From contig NC_014532.2 of NCBI RefSeq assembly GCF_000196875.2, positions 2,356,001-2,420,000 on the forward strand: a DNA stretch of 64,000 bases, given 5' to 3'. Source of the stretch: Halomonas elongata DSM 2581 (GTDB lineage: Bacteria > Pseudomonadota > Gammaproteobacteria > Pseudomonadales > Halomonadaceae). A model generated the notes under the pieces. It made no database searches and had not been told where the DNA came from. It saw nothing but the letters and a program-made list of their open reading frames with translations. The position numbers and the translations under genes are program-made. Below are positions 56,728-64,000 of this stretch, one piece after another (positions within the stretch are counted from its first letter, which is position 1; each line of letters opens with the position of its first letter).

Positions 56728-58110
56728 TCAGAGCGGCGCGCGCAGGAAGGCCGCTGCTTCGGGATCACTGGTGTAGGCCACATTGATCCGCAGCCAGGGC
56801 GAATCGTCGGCGTCGGGCAAGAAGACATGGCCCGGCGACAGGCGAATGCCCCGGCGACGCGCCAGAGCCACCAGTTCGCTGGACGACTCGACGTCCGGGT
56901 GGCGCACCCACAGGAACATGCCGCCCCGGGGCACGGCATATATTTCCCAACCGCCCTCACGCACCAGTTGCATGGCACGGGCCATCTGCGCGGCAAGCCT
57001 GACCCTCAAGCGTTCCATCAGCTTGCGATAGGCGCCGTTGCGCAACAGGGTCGCCACCACCTGCTCGGCGAACGGCGAGGTGGCGATATTACTCAGCATC
57101 TTCACATCCACCAGCGGCTTGAGCATGCCGGGTGGCGCCGCGATGAAACCGACGCGCAACGAGCATGACAGGCTCTTGGAGAAACTGCCCACGTAGATCA
57201 CCCGGCGAATGCCGTCCAGGGAGGCCAGCCGGGGTGTGGGATCGTGCTGGAAATCGGCATAGATATCGTCCTCGACGATCCGCATGTCATGCCGCTCGGC
57301 CAGTTGCAGCACGCGATGGGCCACGGCGGGGCTCAGCGTGGTTCCGGTCGGGTTGTGGAAGACACTGTTACAGAAGAACAGCTTCGGCGAATACCGCTCG
57401 AGCAATGCCTCGAGGTGCTCGGGGTCCGGCCCTTCCGCGGTGCGCCTCACCCCAATGATCCTGACACGCTGCAGATGCAGCAGGCCGAACAGGTTGTAAT
57501 ACCCCGGCGTCTCGACGAAGACGGTGTCCCCGGGGCGCAGCAGCCAGCGCACGATGATGTCGAGCGCCTGGCTGGCACCGCCGGTCATGAGCAGCTGGTT
57601 GGCATCGGCGTCGATGGCCAGCCGCCTCAGACGCTCCTGTATCAAGGCGCGCAGCTCCGGCGAACCGAGCGGCGTACTGTAGTCGAAGAGACCACTCGAG
57701 GCATGCCGCGTCACCTGGCGCACGGCATGGGCGAAGACCTCTTCCTCCCGCCACTCGCTGGGCAGCCAGCCACATCCCAGCCGGAGGGAGTTCCCGTCGT
57801 CCTGAAACTGGTTCCACATCTCGCCCGACACGTCCGCCATACCGCTGCGTGCGCCCTGCTCGTCCGCCTCCATGGGACGTTCGGCGACATAGAACCCCGA
57901 GCCCGGCCGGGAGCGAACCCAGCCCAGGGCAACGAGCCGCTCGTAGGCTTCGATGACAATGTTGCGACTGACATTCAGTTCCGAGGACAGGCGCCGGATC
58001 GACGGCAAGCGCACACCACTGCTTGCATGTCGCTCGATCCATTCCCGGAGCCCCTCGGTCACCTGCTGAACCAGCGGCCTGTCTCCATCCGGCTCGATCT
58101 GCAACTGCAT
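56728..58110 (-). CDS. MocR-type regulator (GntR winged helix plus aminotransferase domain)
   Basis: Transcription factor with an N-terminal GntR winged-helix domain (about 8-75, with RLPSIRRLSSELNVSRNIVI) fused to a fold-type-I aminotransferase-like domain that uses PLP for sensing. The PLP lysine is expected in YVGSFSKSLSCSLRVGF, the loop MTGGASQALDIIVRWLL supports cofactor binding, and the Asp is in MRIVEDDIYADF. 460 residues. It is divergent from the MFS transporter gene at 58239, its most likely target. The ligand is unknown. Confidence 0.9.
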   Translation of the reverse strand: MQLQIEPDGDRPLVQQVTEGLREWIERHASSGVRLPSIRRLSSELNVSRNIVIEAYERLVALGWVRSRPGSGFYVAERPMEADEQGARSGMADVSGEMWNQFQDDGNSLRLGCGWLPSEWREEEVFAHAVRQVTRHASSGLFDYSTPLGSPELRALIQERLRRLAIDADANQLLMTGGASQALDIIVRWLLRPGDTVFVETPGYYNLFGLLHLQRVRIIGVRRTAEGPDPEHLEALLERYSPKLFFCNSVFHNPTGTTLSPAVAHRVLQLAERHDMRIVEDDIYADFQHDPTPRLASLDGIRRVIYVGSFSKSLSCSLRVGFIAAPPGMLKPLVDVKMLSNIATSPFAEQVVATLLRNGAYRKLMERLRVRLAAQMARAMQLVREGGWEIYAVPRGGMFLWVRHPDVESSSELVALARRRGIRLSPGHVFLPDADDSPWLRINVAYTSDPEAAAFLRAPL

Positions 58111-58238
58111 ACCCTGTCTCCGTCCACCGTTCCGCCAAAATCCTGAACAGTTCCCGTAAAATCGTTCGTGAGTGTATCTTATCCGGCATGGGCATCAGTG
58201 AGAGCTTGGCAGCTTCATGTCTGCCACCGGGATATCCC

Positions 58239-59438
58239 ATGCGCTCTTCCAATGCCTTGCGACTCGCCTTCGCCTTATGCGTGATCACCAGCGCCGTCAA
58301 TCTTCAGGCCCCCTATTACGCCGCCCTGGCGGCCCACGATGGACTCGGTGTCGCCGCCACCTCGGTGGCCTTCGCCGCCTATGTGCTCGGCATCCTGCCG
58401 GTACTGATATTGCTCGGCGGTCTGCCGGATCGCGTCGGCCGGCGGACACTGATCCTGACAGCGCTGTGCCTGTGCGCCATCGCCACCGCCTTGACCCTGG
58501 TGGTGCCTGGAGTCGTCAGCCTCGGCGTGGCCCGGCTGCTGATGGGCATTGCCGCCGCCCTGACGTCCATATCGGCTCCCGCCTACATGCTAGCGTTGTT
58601 CGACACCGCGGACAGCCGAGGCCCGACGAACTGGGTCACGGCCAGCACATCTCTCGGCTTCGGGCTGGGTGCGGCTGCGACCAGCCTCTTCCTGCTGCAT
58701 GAGCCCAGCCTGACGCCGCCCAGCCTGTGGGGGTACCTGGGCATGGCAGGGCTGGCCCTGATACTGCTGCTGGGACTCAAGGACGAACCCGGCGTGGCAA
58801 CTCCCAACGGCCAGCTCCTGCGCCTTCCCGCCTATCCAGCAGGCAGCCTGCCGTTCGGCCTGTCGATCCTGCTGGCCTGGGCCATCGTGGGAGTGGTCAT
58901 CGCCGTACTTCCGGCCATCCTCGACCGACACGACCTTGCCGCCTGGTCCGGATTCGCGACCCTGGGCATCTGCAGTGGCGGCGTGCTGTTCCAGCCCTTG
59001 GCAAGACGCCTGAACCCGGTGACTTCGGTTCGGCTAGGCCTGTGCATCCTGCCGTTTGCCTACACGATGCTTGCCTGGGGCTCCCTCACCGGCAGCCTGA
59101 CTGGCGTACTGGCCGGGGCACTCGCCGCCAGCAGCGCCTGCTACGGTTTCATCTATCTCGGCGGGCTGAGTGGTGTCCTCGATGCGGCCGATGGTCAACA
59201 TTCCCGCGCCAGCGCCGGTTTCTTCCTGATGGCCTATATCGGCTTCAGCGTACCAGTCGTGGTGACCGGCACGCTGGTGGACCGGCTCGGCCACACTGCG
59301 GCCCTGACGCTGTTCGGCGTGCTCCTGCTCGGCTCGGTACTGCCGGTGAGCCGGCACCTCGGTCGCCGGGGCTCCATCCGGCCGGAGACCGTCGAAAACG
59401 ACATCGCCCCCGACGGATGCAACCGACAGGGGCGATGA
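58239..59438 (+). CDS. MFS transporter
   Basis: Major-facilitator membrane protein with 12 predicted helices. The loop 2-3 signature reads GGLPDRVGRRTLIL, and the N-terminal half has LGVARLLMGIAAALTSISAPAY. 399 residues from the ATG at 58239; an ATG at 58188 in the same frame is possible but gives a poor N-terminus. Substrate not deducible. Its position opposite a MocR regulator suggests export or uptake of an amine, amino acid or drug controlled by that regulator. Confidence 0.82.
   Translation: MRSSNALRLAFALCVITSAVNLQAPYYAALAAHDGLGVAATSVAFAAYVLGILPVLILLGGLPDRVGRRTLILTALCLCAIATALTLVVPGVVSLGVARLLMGIAAALTSISAPAYMLALFDTADSRGPTNWVTASTSLGFGLGAAATSLFLLHEPSLTPPSLWGYLGMAGLALILLLGLKDEPGVATPNGQLLRLPAYPAGSLPFGLSILLAWAIVGVVIAVLPAILDRHDLAAWSGFATLGICSGGVLFQPLARRLNPVTSVRLGLCILPFAYTMLAWGSLTGSLTGVLAGALAASSACYGFIYLGGLSGVLDAADGQHSRASAGFFLMAYIGFSVPVVVTGTLVDRLGHTAALTLFGVLLLGSVLPVSRHLGRRGSIRPETVENDIAPDGCNRQGR
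59402..59437 (-). terminator. terminator-like hairpin for lolA, inside the MFS 3' end
   Basis: CATCGCCCC (59402-59410) pairs perfectly with GGGGCGATG (59429-59437). On the minus strand it is followed by TCGTTTTC and lies about 40 nt past the lolA stop. It overlaps the last codons of the convergent MFS gene. Confidence 0.55.
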
Positions 59439-59477
59439 CAGCAAAGTTGGCGGGATTCACACGACCCCGGGAATGGT

Positions 59478-60110
59478 TCAGGGCGATTCGCGAATCACAT
59501 CGGTCCCCTCGGGCAGATCGAGCTGGAAGCGGGAATCCGCCACCTCGACGTTCTGCTGGGCGTCATCGAATCCGATGGCGGTACGCTGCCCCGTGCTGTC
59601 GGTCATCTGCAGCCGACCGAGGGTTTCGCCGTAGAAGGTCATCTTCAGCGACTCGAACAGGGTATCGGCATCGTGCGGCGTCAGGGTGAAGGTTTCGGCG
59701 GTTCCCTGTTGCGAGCGAGTCACCTCGTAGCTCTCGGTCAGCTCGTCGGTGCTGCCGGACAACAGCAGCGCCGGCGTATGGGTCACGCGCTCGTCGAGGG
59801 CCTGGATCGTGGCCTGCTGCAGATCGGGATCGTAGAGGGTGACCTCGTCACCATTCGACACCACGATCTGCTCATAGGGGGCATCCACTTCCCAGCGGAA
59901 GCGACCCGGACGCGCCAGCCACATGCGGCCGCTCGCTTCCTGGAGCCGCTGACCGCTGCTGTCGAGAATCTCCTGGTCGAAATCGGCCACATAGGTCTTG
60001 ACCGGCTCGAGCAGGTGCGTCAGCCGTTCGGCGGCCTCGTCGGCCATCGCCGTGAGCGGCGTCAGGGCCAGCAAGGTGCAGGCGGCGGCGAGGCTCTTTT
60101 TTACTGTCAT
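59478..60110 (-). CDS. lolA: Outer-membrane lipoprotein carrier protein LolA
   Basis: Periplasmic chaperone that ferries lipoproteins from the LolCDE complex to LolB at the outer membrane. Signal peptide (1-23, cleavage after AMA), then the LolA beta-barrel with TYVADFDQEILDSSGQRLQEASGRMWLARPGRFRWEVD-type features: FDQ near the start, the conserved GRMWLARPGRFRW, and the ending LDLPEGTDVI. 210 residues. Ribosome site AGGGAG. It lies downstream of ftsK, the conserved ftsK-lolA order. Confidence 0.94.
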   Translation of the reverse strand: MTVKKSLAAACTLLALTPLTAMADEAAERLTHLLEPVKTYVADFDQEILDSSGQRLQEASGRMWLARPGRFRWEVDAPYEQIVVSNGDEVTLYDPDLQQATIQALDERVTHTPALLLSGSTDELTESYEVTRSQQGTAETFTLTPHDADTLFESLKMTFYGETLGRLQMTDSTGQRTAIGFDDAQQNVEVADSRFQLDLPEGTDVIRESP

Positions 60111-60168
60111 GTCGTCATCTCCCTGAAGGGGTCCGGGGTGGCATCCTGTCTCGTTCGGACCCCGGTGA

Positions 60169-60195
60169 TTCGGGCGAGTTGCGCACCCGCCCGAA
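60169..60195 (-). other. hairpin between ftsK and lolA
   Basis: TTCGGGCG (60169-60176) pairs with CGCCCGAA (60188-60195), 27 nt after the ftsK stop. A second GC-rich pairing (GGGGTCCG with CGGACCCC) sits nearer lolA. Neither has a U tract; possibly processing or partial attenuation between the two genes. Confidence 0.4.
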
Positions 60196-60221
60196 CTTGC
60201 ATGGTGGTTGCACGATAGCCT

Positions 60222-63200
60222 TCAGTCACCCACGGGCGGCGGCGCCAGCACCTCGCGGGCGCCGTTGGTGCCCATGGTCGAGACCACGCCGGCCGATTCC
60301 ATGGATTCGACCAGCCGCGCGGCGCGGTTGTAGCCGATCTTGAAACGCCGCTGCACCGCCGAGATCGAGGCCCGCCGGCTCTCGGTGACGAACTGCACCG
60401 CCTCGTCGTAGAGGGCATCCTGCTCGGCGTCATCGCCATCGCCGCTACCTTCGGCCTCGAGACCGGCCAGGGCATCGGCGGACACACCGCCGGACAGTAT
60501 CTCGTCGATGTACTCCGGCTCACCGCGTCGCTTCCAGTCCTCGACCACGCGATGCACCTCGTCGTCATCGACGAAGGCACCGTGCACCCGGCTGGGCATG
60601 CCGGCCCCGGCGGGCAAGTAGAGCATGTCACCGTGCCCCAGGAGGTTCTCGGCGCCCCCCTGGTCGAGGATGGTGCGCGAATCGACCCGGGACGAGACCT
60701 GGAAGGCCATGCGGGTGGGGATATTGGCCTTGATCAGACCGGTCACCACGTCCACCGACGGACGCTGGGTCGCCAGGATCAGGTGGATGCCGGCGGCCCT
60801 GGCCTTCTGAGCCAGGCGTGCGATCAGCTCTTCGACCTTCTTACCGACGATCATGAACATGTCGGCGAATTCGTCGATCACCACCACGATGTAGGGAAGC
60901 TTCTCGAGTACCGGCGGCGCCTGGTGCATTTCCCAGGGCTGCGGCTCCCAAAGCGGATCGGCGACCTGGGCGCCGGCACGCTCGGCTTCGTCGAGTTTGT
61001 CATTGAAACCGGCGATGTTGCGCACCCCCATGGCAGCCATCAGCTTGTAACGGCGCTCCATCTCGGCCACGCACCAGCGCAGGGCATTGGCGGCTTCCTT
61101 CATGTCGGTGACCACCGGCGCCAGCAAGTGCGGAATGCCGTCATAGACCGACAGCTCCAGCATCTTGGGGTCGACCATGATCATGCGGACCTCATCCGGC
61201 TGCGCCTTGAGCAGCATGGAGATCAACATGGCGTTGACCCCCACCGACTTGCCCGACCCGGTGGTCCCGGCCACCAGCAGGTGCGGCATCTTGCCGAGGT
61301 TGGCCACCACCGCTGCACCGCCGATGTCCTGCCCCAGGGCCACGGTCAGTGCCGAGGCCTCGTGCTGATAGCGATCGGAATCGATCACCTCGCGCAACCG
61401 AATCATGGCGCGGTGGGGGTTGGGAATCTCGATACCCACGGTAGGCCGCCCCGGGATCACCTCCACCACCCGGACGCTCTTGACCATCAGCGAACGCGCC
61501 AGGTCCTTGGCCAGGTTGCTGATCTTGGAAACCTTGACCCCGGCCGCCGGCTTGATCTCGAAGCGCGTGATCACCGGCCCCGGCCAGGTATCGACCACCT
61601 CGGCCTTGACGCCATACTCGCGCAGCCGCGTCTCGAGCAGCTCGGCCATCTCGGCCAGTTGCTCGTCGGTATAGTTGGGCTGATGCGGCTCCGGAGGCGT
61701 CAACAGGCGCAGGCTCGGCAGTTCACCGTCCGGCTCGGAGAATTCCTCGAAGGAAGGCCGCTGGTTCTGCAGATGCTCCACGGTCCACAGTGCGGGGCCC
61801 GTTGCGTCGGCAGCTTCTCGCGCCTGATCGGCCGTGGCGGTTCGCGGCGCTTCGTTCTCCTCGGCCTCCCCGTCCACATCGGCCGTCATGGGCGAACGCG
61901 CTTGTTCCGGCATCGACGGTGAAGGCGACGGGGAGGCGGTGGCTTCACCCGCCCCGGGAGCTTCGGCGGCAGCTTTATCGCCCTCACCCGCGGGCTCGGT
62001 GGGAGCCGCCGGCTTAGACGGGGCCGGCTCCCGGGGCGTCTCGACCGGACGCGACGCCGTATCATCGTGTGCGGACTCACGCTCGGGAGACGAGGCATCC
62101 GGGGCGCGCCGCAGGGAGGACGGAATCTGATCGTCATCCGGCAATATCGGCTCGGGAACGGTTTCCGGTTCCCGACGCGGCGTTTGCGATTCGCGCGGCG
62201 ATGGAGCCTCGCTTGCCGGTGCGTCGGCTGTCCTGGCCGGTGCATCGGCTGACTCGGAAGCGCTCGAATCGTCTTCTCGGGCCGAGATCGACAACTCGGC
62301 AGAGGACGGCGCACTGGGCGACGATTCAGCAGGAGGCTGCTCGGCAGAAGACGGCGCGACGAAGGCCGAGGCTCGAGGAGCCGGGCTCTCGCTCGGCGCA
62401 CGCTCGGCCTGTGTCGGCGTGGAGGCTTCCCTCGGCGACAACGAGATGGTCGGCTCCTTCGGCCCCTGGGAAGCCTGGGCGGTATAAGCTGCCTCAGGAC
62501 GCTTGGCCGAAGGCGTGCGATCGGGAACCTCCCAGGGAATCTCGGTCTTGCCGTCGTCCCCGAAGCCGGGATCGCGACGGCCCGCACCCTCCAGCACCGG
62601 CGACTCGCCACTGTCGAATCCCGGCACCAGGCGTCGCCACCAGGCCCCGCGCAGCGGCCCGCTTTCGGTCTCGGTTTCGGCTTCCTTGGCCGTCACCTCA
62701 TCGTTGTCGGATGACGACGCTCGACGGCTGCGCGACCGGCTCGGCTCGGACGAGGCCTCCTCGGCATCGGACTCTCCTTGATTCAGGGCAAAACGGCTCG
62801 CTGCCCAACGCCACACCAGCACGGCACGCTGCCCCAGCTCATCCATGATGGTCAGCCAGGACAGCCCCGTGAACAGCGGAACCCCGCACAGCATGGAGGC
62901 CAATGCCAGAAGCGACGTGCCGCCACTACCCAGCATGGGCAGCAAGGCCCCGACCAGCCCTTCGCCGAGGATTCCCCCTGCTGCATAGGGCAAGGGGCTG
63001 TCGGGACGATAGAAATGCAGGGCGCCCAGCGTCGTGGTGCCCAGCAGCAGCAGCACCAGCCCGCCACAGCGAACCGCCAGCAGGGTGGCATCCCACTCGA
63101 AGTCCACCTGCCGGGAGCGTATCAACCACCAGGCGGCAAATCCGAGCATGGCCGGCCACCACAGGGCACTGGCACCAAACAGTGAATACAGCACATCGGC

Positions 63201-63440
63201 GAGCCAGGCCCCGATGGCGCCCATCCAGTTGGCCACCTCGGTTTCCGGTCCGCTGCGCGACCACCCGGGATCACCGGCATTGAAACTGAACAGGGCCAGC
63301 AACAGAAACACGCAGGCCGCCAGCAACAGGATCACCACGCCCTCGCGCGCCGATCCCTGCAACCGCAGGCCGAAGCGCCTGGCCCTCTCCTTGGCATTCG
63401 CCGCACGACCGTGCGACGCGGACTTCTTATTGGCAGTCAA
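60222..63440 (-). CDS. ftsK: DNA translocase FtsK
   Basis: Septal DNA pump that moves chromosome dimers to dif for XerCD resolution. It has four N-terminal membrane helices (about 35-200), a long Pro/Ser/Glu/Ala linker (about 230-560), the motor with Walker [16 protein letters not shown] and Walker [15 protein letters not shown], and the gamma winged-helix domain with [24 protein letters not shown]. The start is uncertain. I favour the TTG at 63440 (1072 residues) because AAGGGG stands about 9 nt upstream; GTG at 63461 or 63482 are alternatives, and no in-frame ATG exists. Confidence 0.92.
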   Translation of the reverse strand: MTANKKSASHGRAANAKERARRFGLRLQGSAREGVVILLLAACVFLLLALFSFNAGDPGWSRSGPETEVANWMGAIGAWLADVLYSLFGASALWWPAMLGFAAWWLIRSRQVDFEWDATLLAVRCGGLVLLLLGTTTLGALHFYRPDSPLPYAAGGILGEGLVGALLPMLGSGGTSLLALASMLCGVPLFTGLSWLTIMDELGQRAVLVWRWAASRFALNQGESDAEEASSEPSRSRSRRASSSDNDEVTAKEAETETESGPLRGAWWRRLVPGFDSGESPVLEGAGRRDPGFGDDGKTEIPWEVPDRTPSAKRPEAAYTAQASQGPKEPTISLSPREASTPTQAERAPSESPAPRASAFVAPSSAEQPPAESSPSAPSSAELSISAREDDSSASESADAPARTADAPASEAPSPRESQTPRREPETVPEPILPDDDQIPSSLRRAPDASSPERESAHDDTASRPVETPREPAPSKPAAPTEPAGEGDKAAAEAPGAGEATASPSPSPSMPEQARSPMTADVDGEAEENEAPRTATADQAREAADATGPALWTVEHLQNQRPSFEEFSEPDGELPSLRLLTPPEPHQPNYTDEQLAEMAELLETRLREYGVKAEVVDTWPGPVITRFEIKPAAGVKVSKISNLAKDLARSLMVKSVRVVEVIPGRPTVGIEIPNPHRAMIRLREVIDSDRYQHEASALTVALGQDIGGAAVVANLGKMPHLLVAGTTGSGKSVGVNAMLISMLLKAQPDEVRMIMVDPKMLELSVYDGIPHLLAPVVTDMKEAANALRWCVAEMERRYKLMAAMGVRNIAGFNDKLDEAERAGAQVADPLWEPQPWEMHQAPPVLEKLPYIVVVIDEFADMFMIVGKKVEELIARLAQKARAAGIHLILATQRPSVDVVTGLIKANIPTRMAFQVSSRVDSRTILDQGGAENLLGHGDMLYLPAGAGMPSRVHGAFVDDDEVHRVVEDWKRRGEPEYIDEILSGGVSADALAGLEAEGSGDGDDAEQDALYDEAVQFVTESRRASISAVQRRFKIGYNRAARLVESMESAGVVSTMGTNGAREVLAPPPVGD

Positions 63441-63590
63441 GCGGCCATCCCCTTGCGCCACATGGCGTCTTCCAGATTCCACAAAGGTCAATCATACCGA
63501 GCCTGGCCGCGCCGTCACAGGGGCTTCGATGCTTGAGTGGCGCCCTGGCGCCCGTCACACTGGCGCTCCCGACGCAAGGAAAGGTCTCTC

Positions 63591-64000
63591 ATGCTTCCCT
63601 GGCTGCCCGAGCATCCCATCCACTTCCCCCCGGTCGACACCGCCCTGGACGATCCCGGCGGCCTGCTGGCGGCGGGCGGAAATCTGAGCCCTGCCTGGCT
63701 TCTCACCGCCTATCGACACGGCATCTTCCCCTGGTACAGCGAGGGGCAGCCGGTCCTCTGGTGGAGCCCGGATCCCCGCATGGTACTCTTGCCCGACGAG
63801 ATCCGGGTCCGTCGCAGTCTCGCCAAGCGTCTGCGCAACGGTGGCTTCCAGGTCACCGCCGACACCGCCTTCGATGCCGTGGTCAGCGCCTGCGCGGCAC
63901 CGCGTCGCGACCAGCCGGGAACCTGGATCACCGACGAAATGCGCGCCGCCTATGGTCGCCTTCACGAACTTGGTCCAGCGCATTCGGTGGAAGTCTGGCA
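63591..64000 (+). CDS. aat: Leucyl/phenylalanyl-tRNA-protein transferase (partial)
   Basis: Adds Leu or Phe from aminoacyl-tRNA to proteins with N-terminal Lys or Arg, feeding the ClpAP N-degron pathway. The first 136 residues are present and match the family: [62 protein letters not shown], and the start of HSVEVW. ATG at 63591 with AAGGAAAGG upstream. The gene runs off the right edge. Divergent from ftsK. Confidence 0.95.
   Translation, partial: MLPWLPEHPIHFPPVDTALDDPGGLLAAGGNLSPAWLLTAYRHGIFPWYSEGQPVLWWSPDPRMVLLPDEIRVRRSLAKRLRNGGFQVTADTAFDAVVSACAAPRRDQPGTWITDEMRAAYGRLHELGPAHSVEVW

Noticed and set aside
61750..62780. Low-complexity region suggesting a frameshift or foreign insert in ftsK
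   Set aside because: FtsK proteins commonly have long disordered linkers; the frame is open and joins intact membrane and motor domains.

Overview
This window looks like a piece of a chromosome from a halophilic gammaproteobacterium of the Halomonas/Chromohalobacter group. The evidence is high G+C content, proteins rich in Asp and Glu, and gene neighbourhoods that match Pseudomonas and Halomonas (cysM-rlmD-relA-mazG, lepA-lepB-rnc-era-recO-pdxJ-acpS, rpoE-mucA-mucB-mucD, ftsK-lolA-rarA). Almost all of it is core housekeeping DNA. I found no rRNA or tRNA gene, CRISPR array, prophage, insertion sequence or integrase. The genus call is inference from protein character and gene order; no database search was made.

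Layout. 1-127 is the tail of an unidentified plus-strand gene, followed by a bidirectional terminator. 230-8389 (minus) is a tightly coupled operon, cysM-rlmD-relA-mazG-ppc: cysteine synthesis, 23S rRNA methylation, (p)ppGpp synthesis, NTP hydrolysis and anaplerosis. 8533-11268 (plus) encodes a BarA/GacS hybrid sensor kinase. 11208-17539 (minus) is lepA-lepB-rnc-era-recO-pdxJ-acpS. 17793-21091 is an accessory insert (DUF1501, DUF1800 and a secreted DUF2501 protein) lying between lepA and the envelope-stress operon. 21381-25550 (minus) is rpoE-rseA-rseB-mucD. 25878-26957 is a DAHP synthase. 27022-30048 (minus) is dinG followed by a protein resembling nucleotide-modification-associated domain 3. 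30255-31529 is rhlB. 31678-32762 (plus) is a small basic protein and xthA.

32810-37805 (minus) is a complete six-gene TonB2-type energy-transduction operon (DUF3450, TtpC-like, ExbB, ExbD, TonB, TPR) with a good Fur-box candidate in its promoter. 37974-41709 holds the electron-transfer-flavoprotein genes (etfBA minus, ETF-quinone oxidoreductase plus). Their shared 389-bp control region contains a PsrA-like operator and a potentially structured RNA leader. 41761-44330 is rlmL plus a glutaredoxin-like gene. 44592-44798 is rmf with a hairpin-rich leader. 44866-45894 is pyrD, 46077-47429 mgtE, and 47531-52372 the 180-kDa NAD-glutamate dehydrogenase. 52548-55211 holds trmA, murI and a hemerythrin-like gene. 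55386-56726 is rarA. 56728-59438 is a MocR regulator with a divergent MFS transporter, inserted between rarA and lolA. 59478-63440 is ftsK-lolA, and aat runs off the right edge.

The genes feed a few themes: stringent response and ribosome hibernation (relA, rmf), envelope stress (rpoE operon, lolA), iron acquisition (TonB2), fatty-acid/amino-acid electron flow (etf, gdhB) and nucleic-acid maintenance (recO, dinG, xthA, rarA, ftsK, trmA, rlmD, rlmL). I see no obviously new defence or mobile system. The most interesting unexplained signals are non-coding: the etf-QO leader and operators, the rmf leader, and heptameric repeat arrays. The Nmad3-like gene behind dinG and the DUF1501/DUF1800/DUF2501 insert are the most interesting coding signals.
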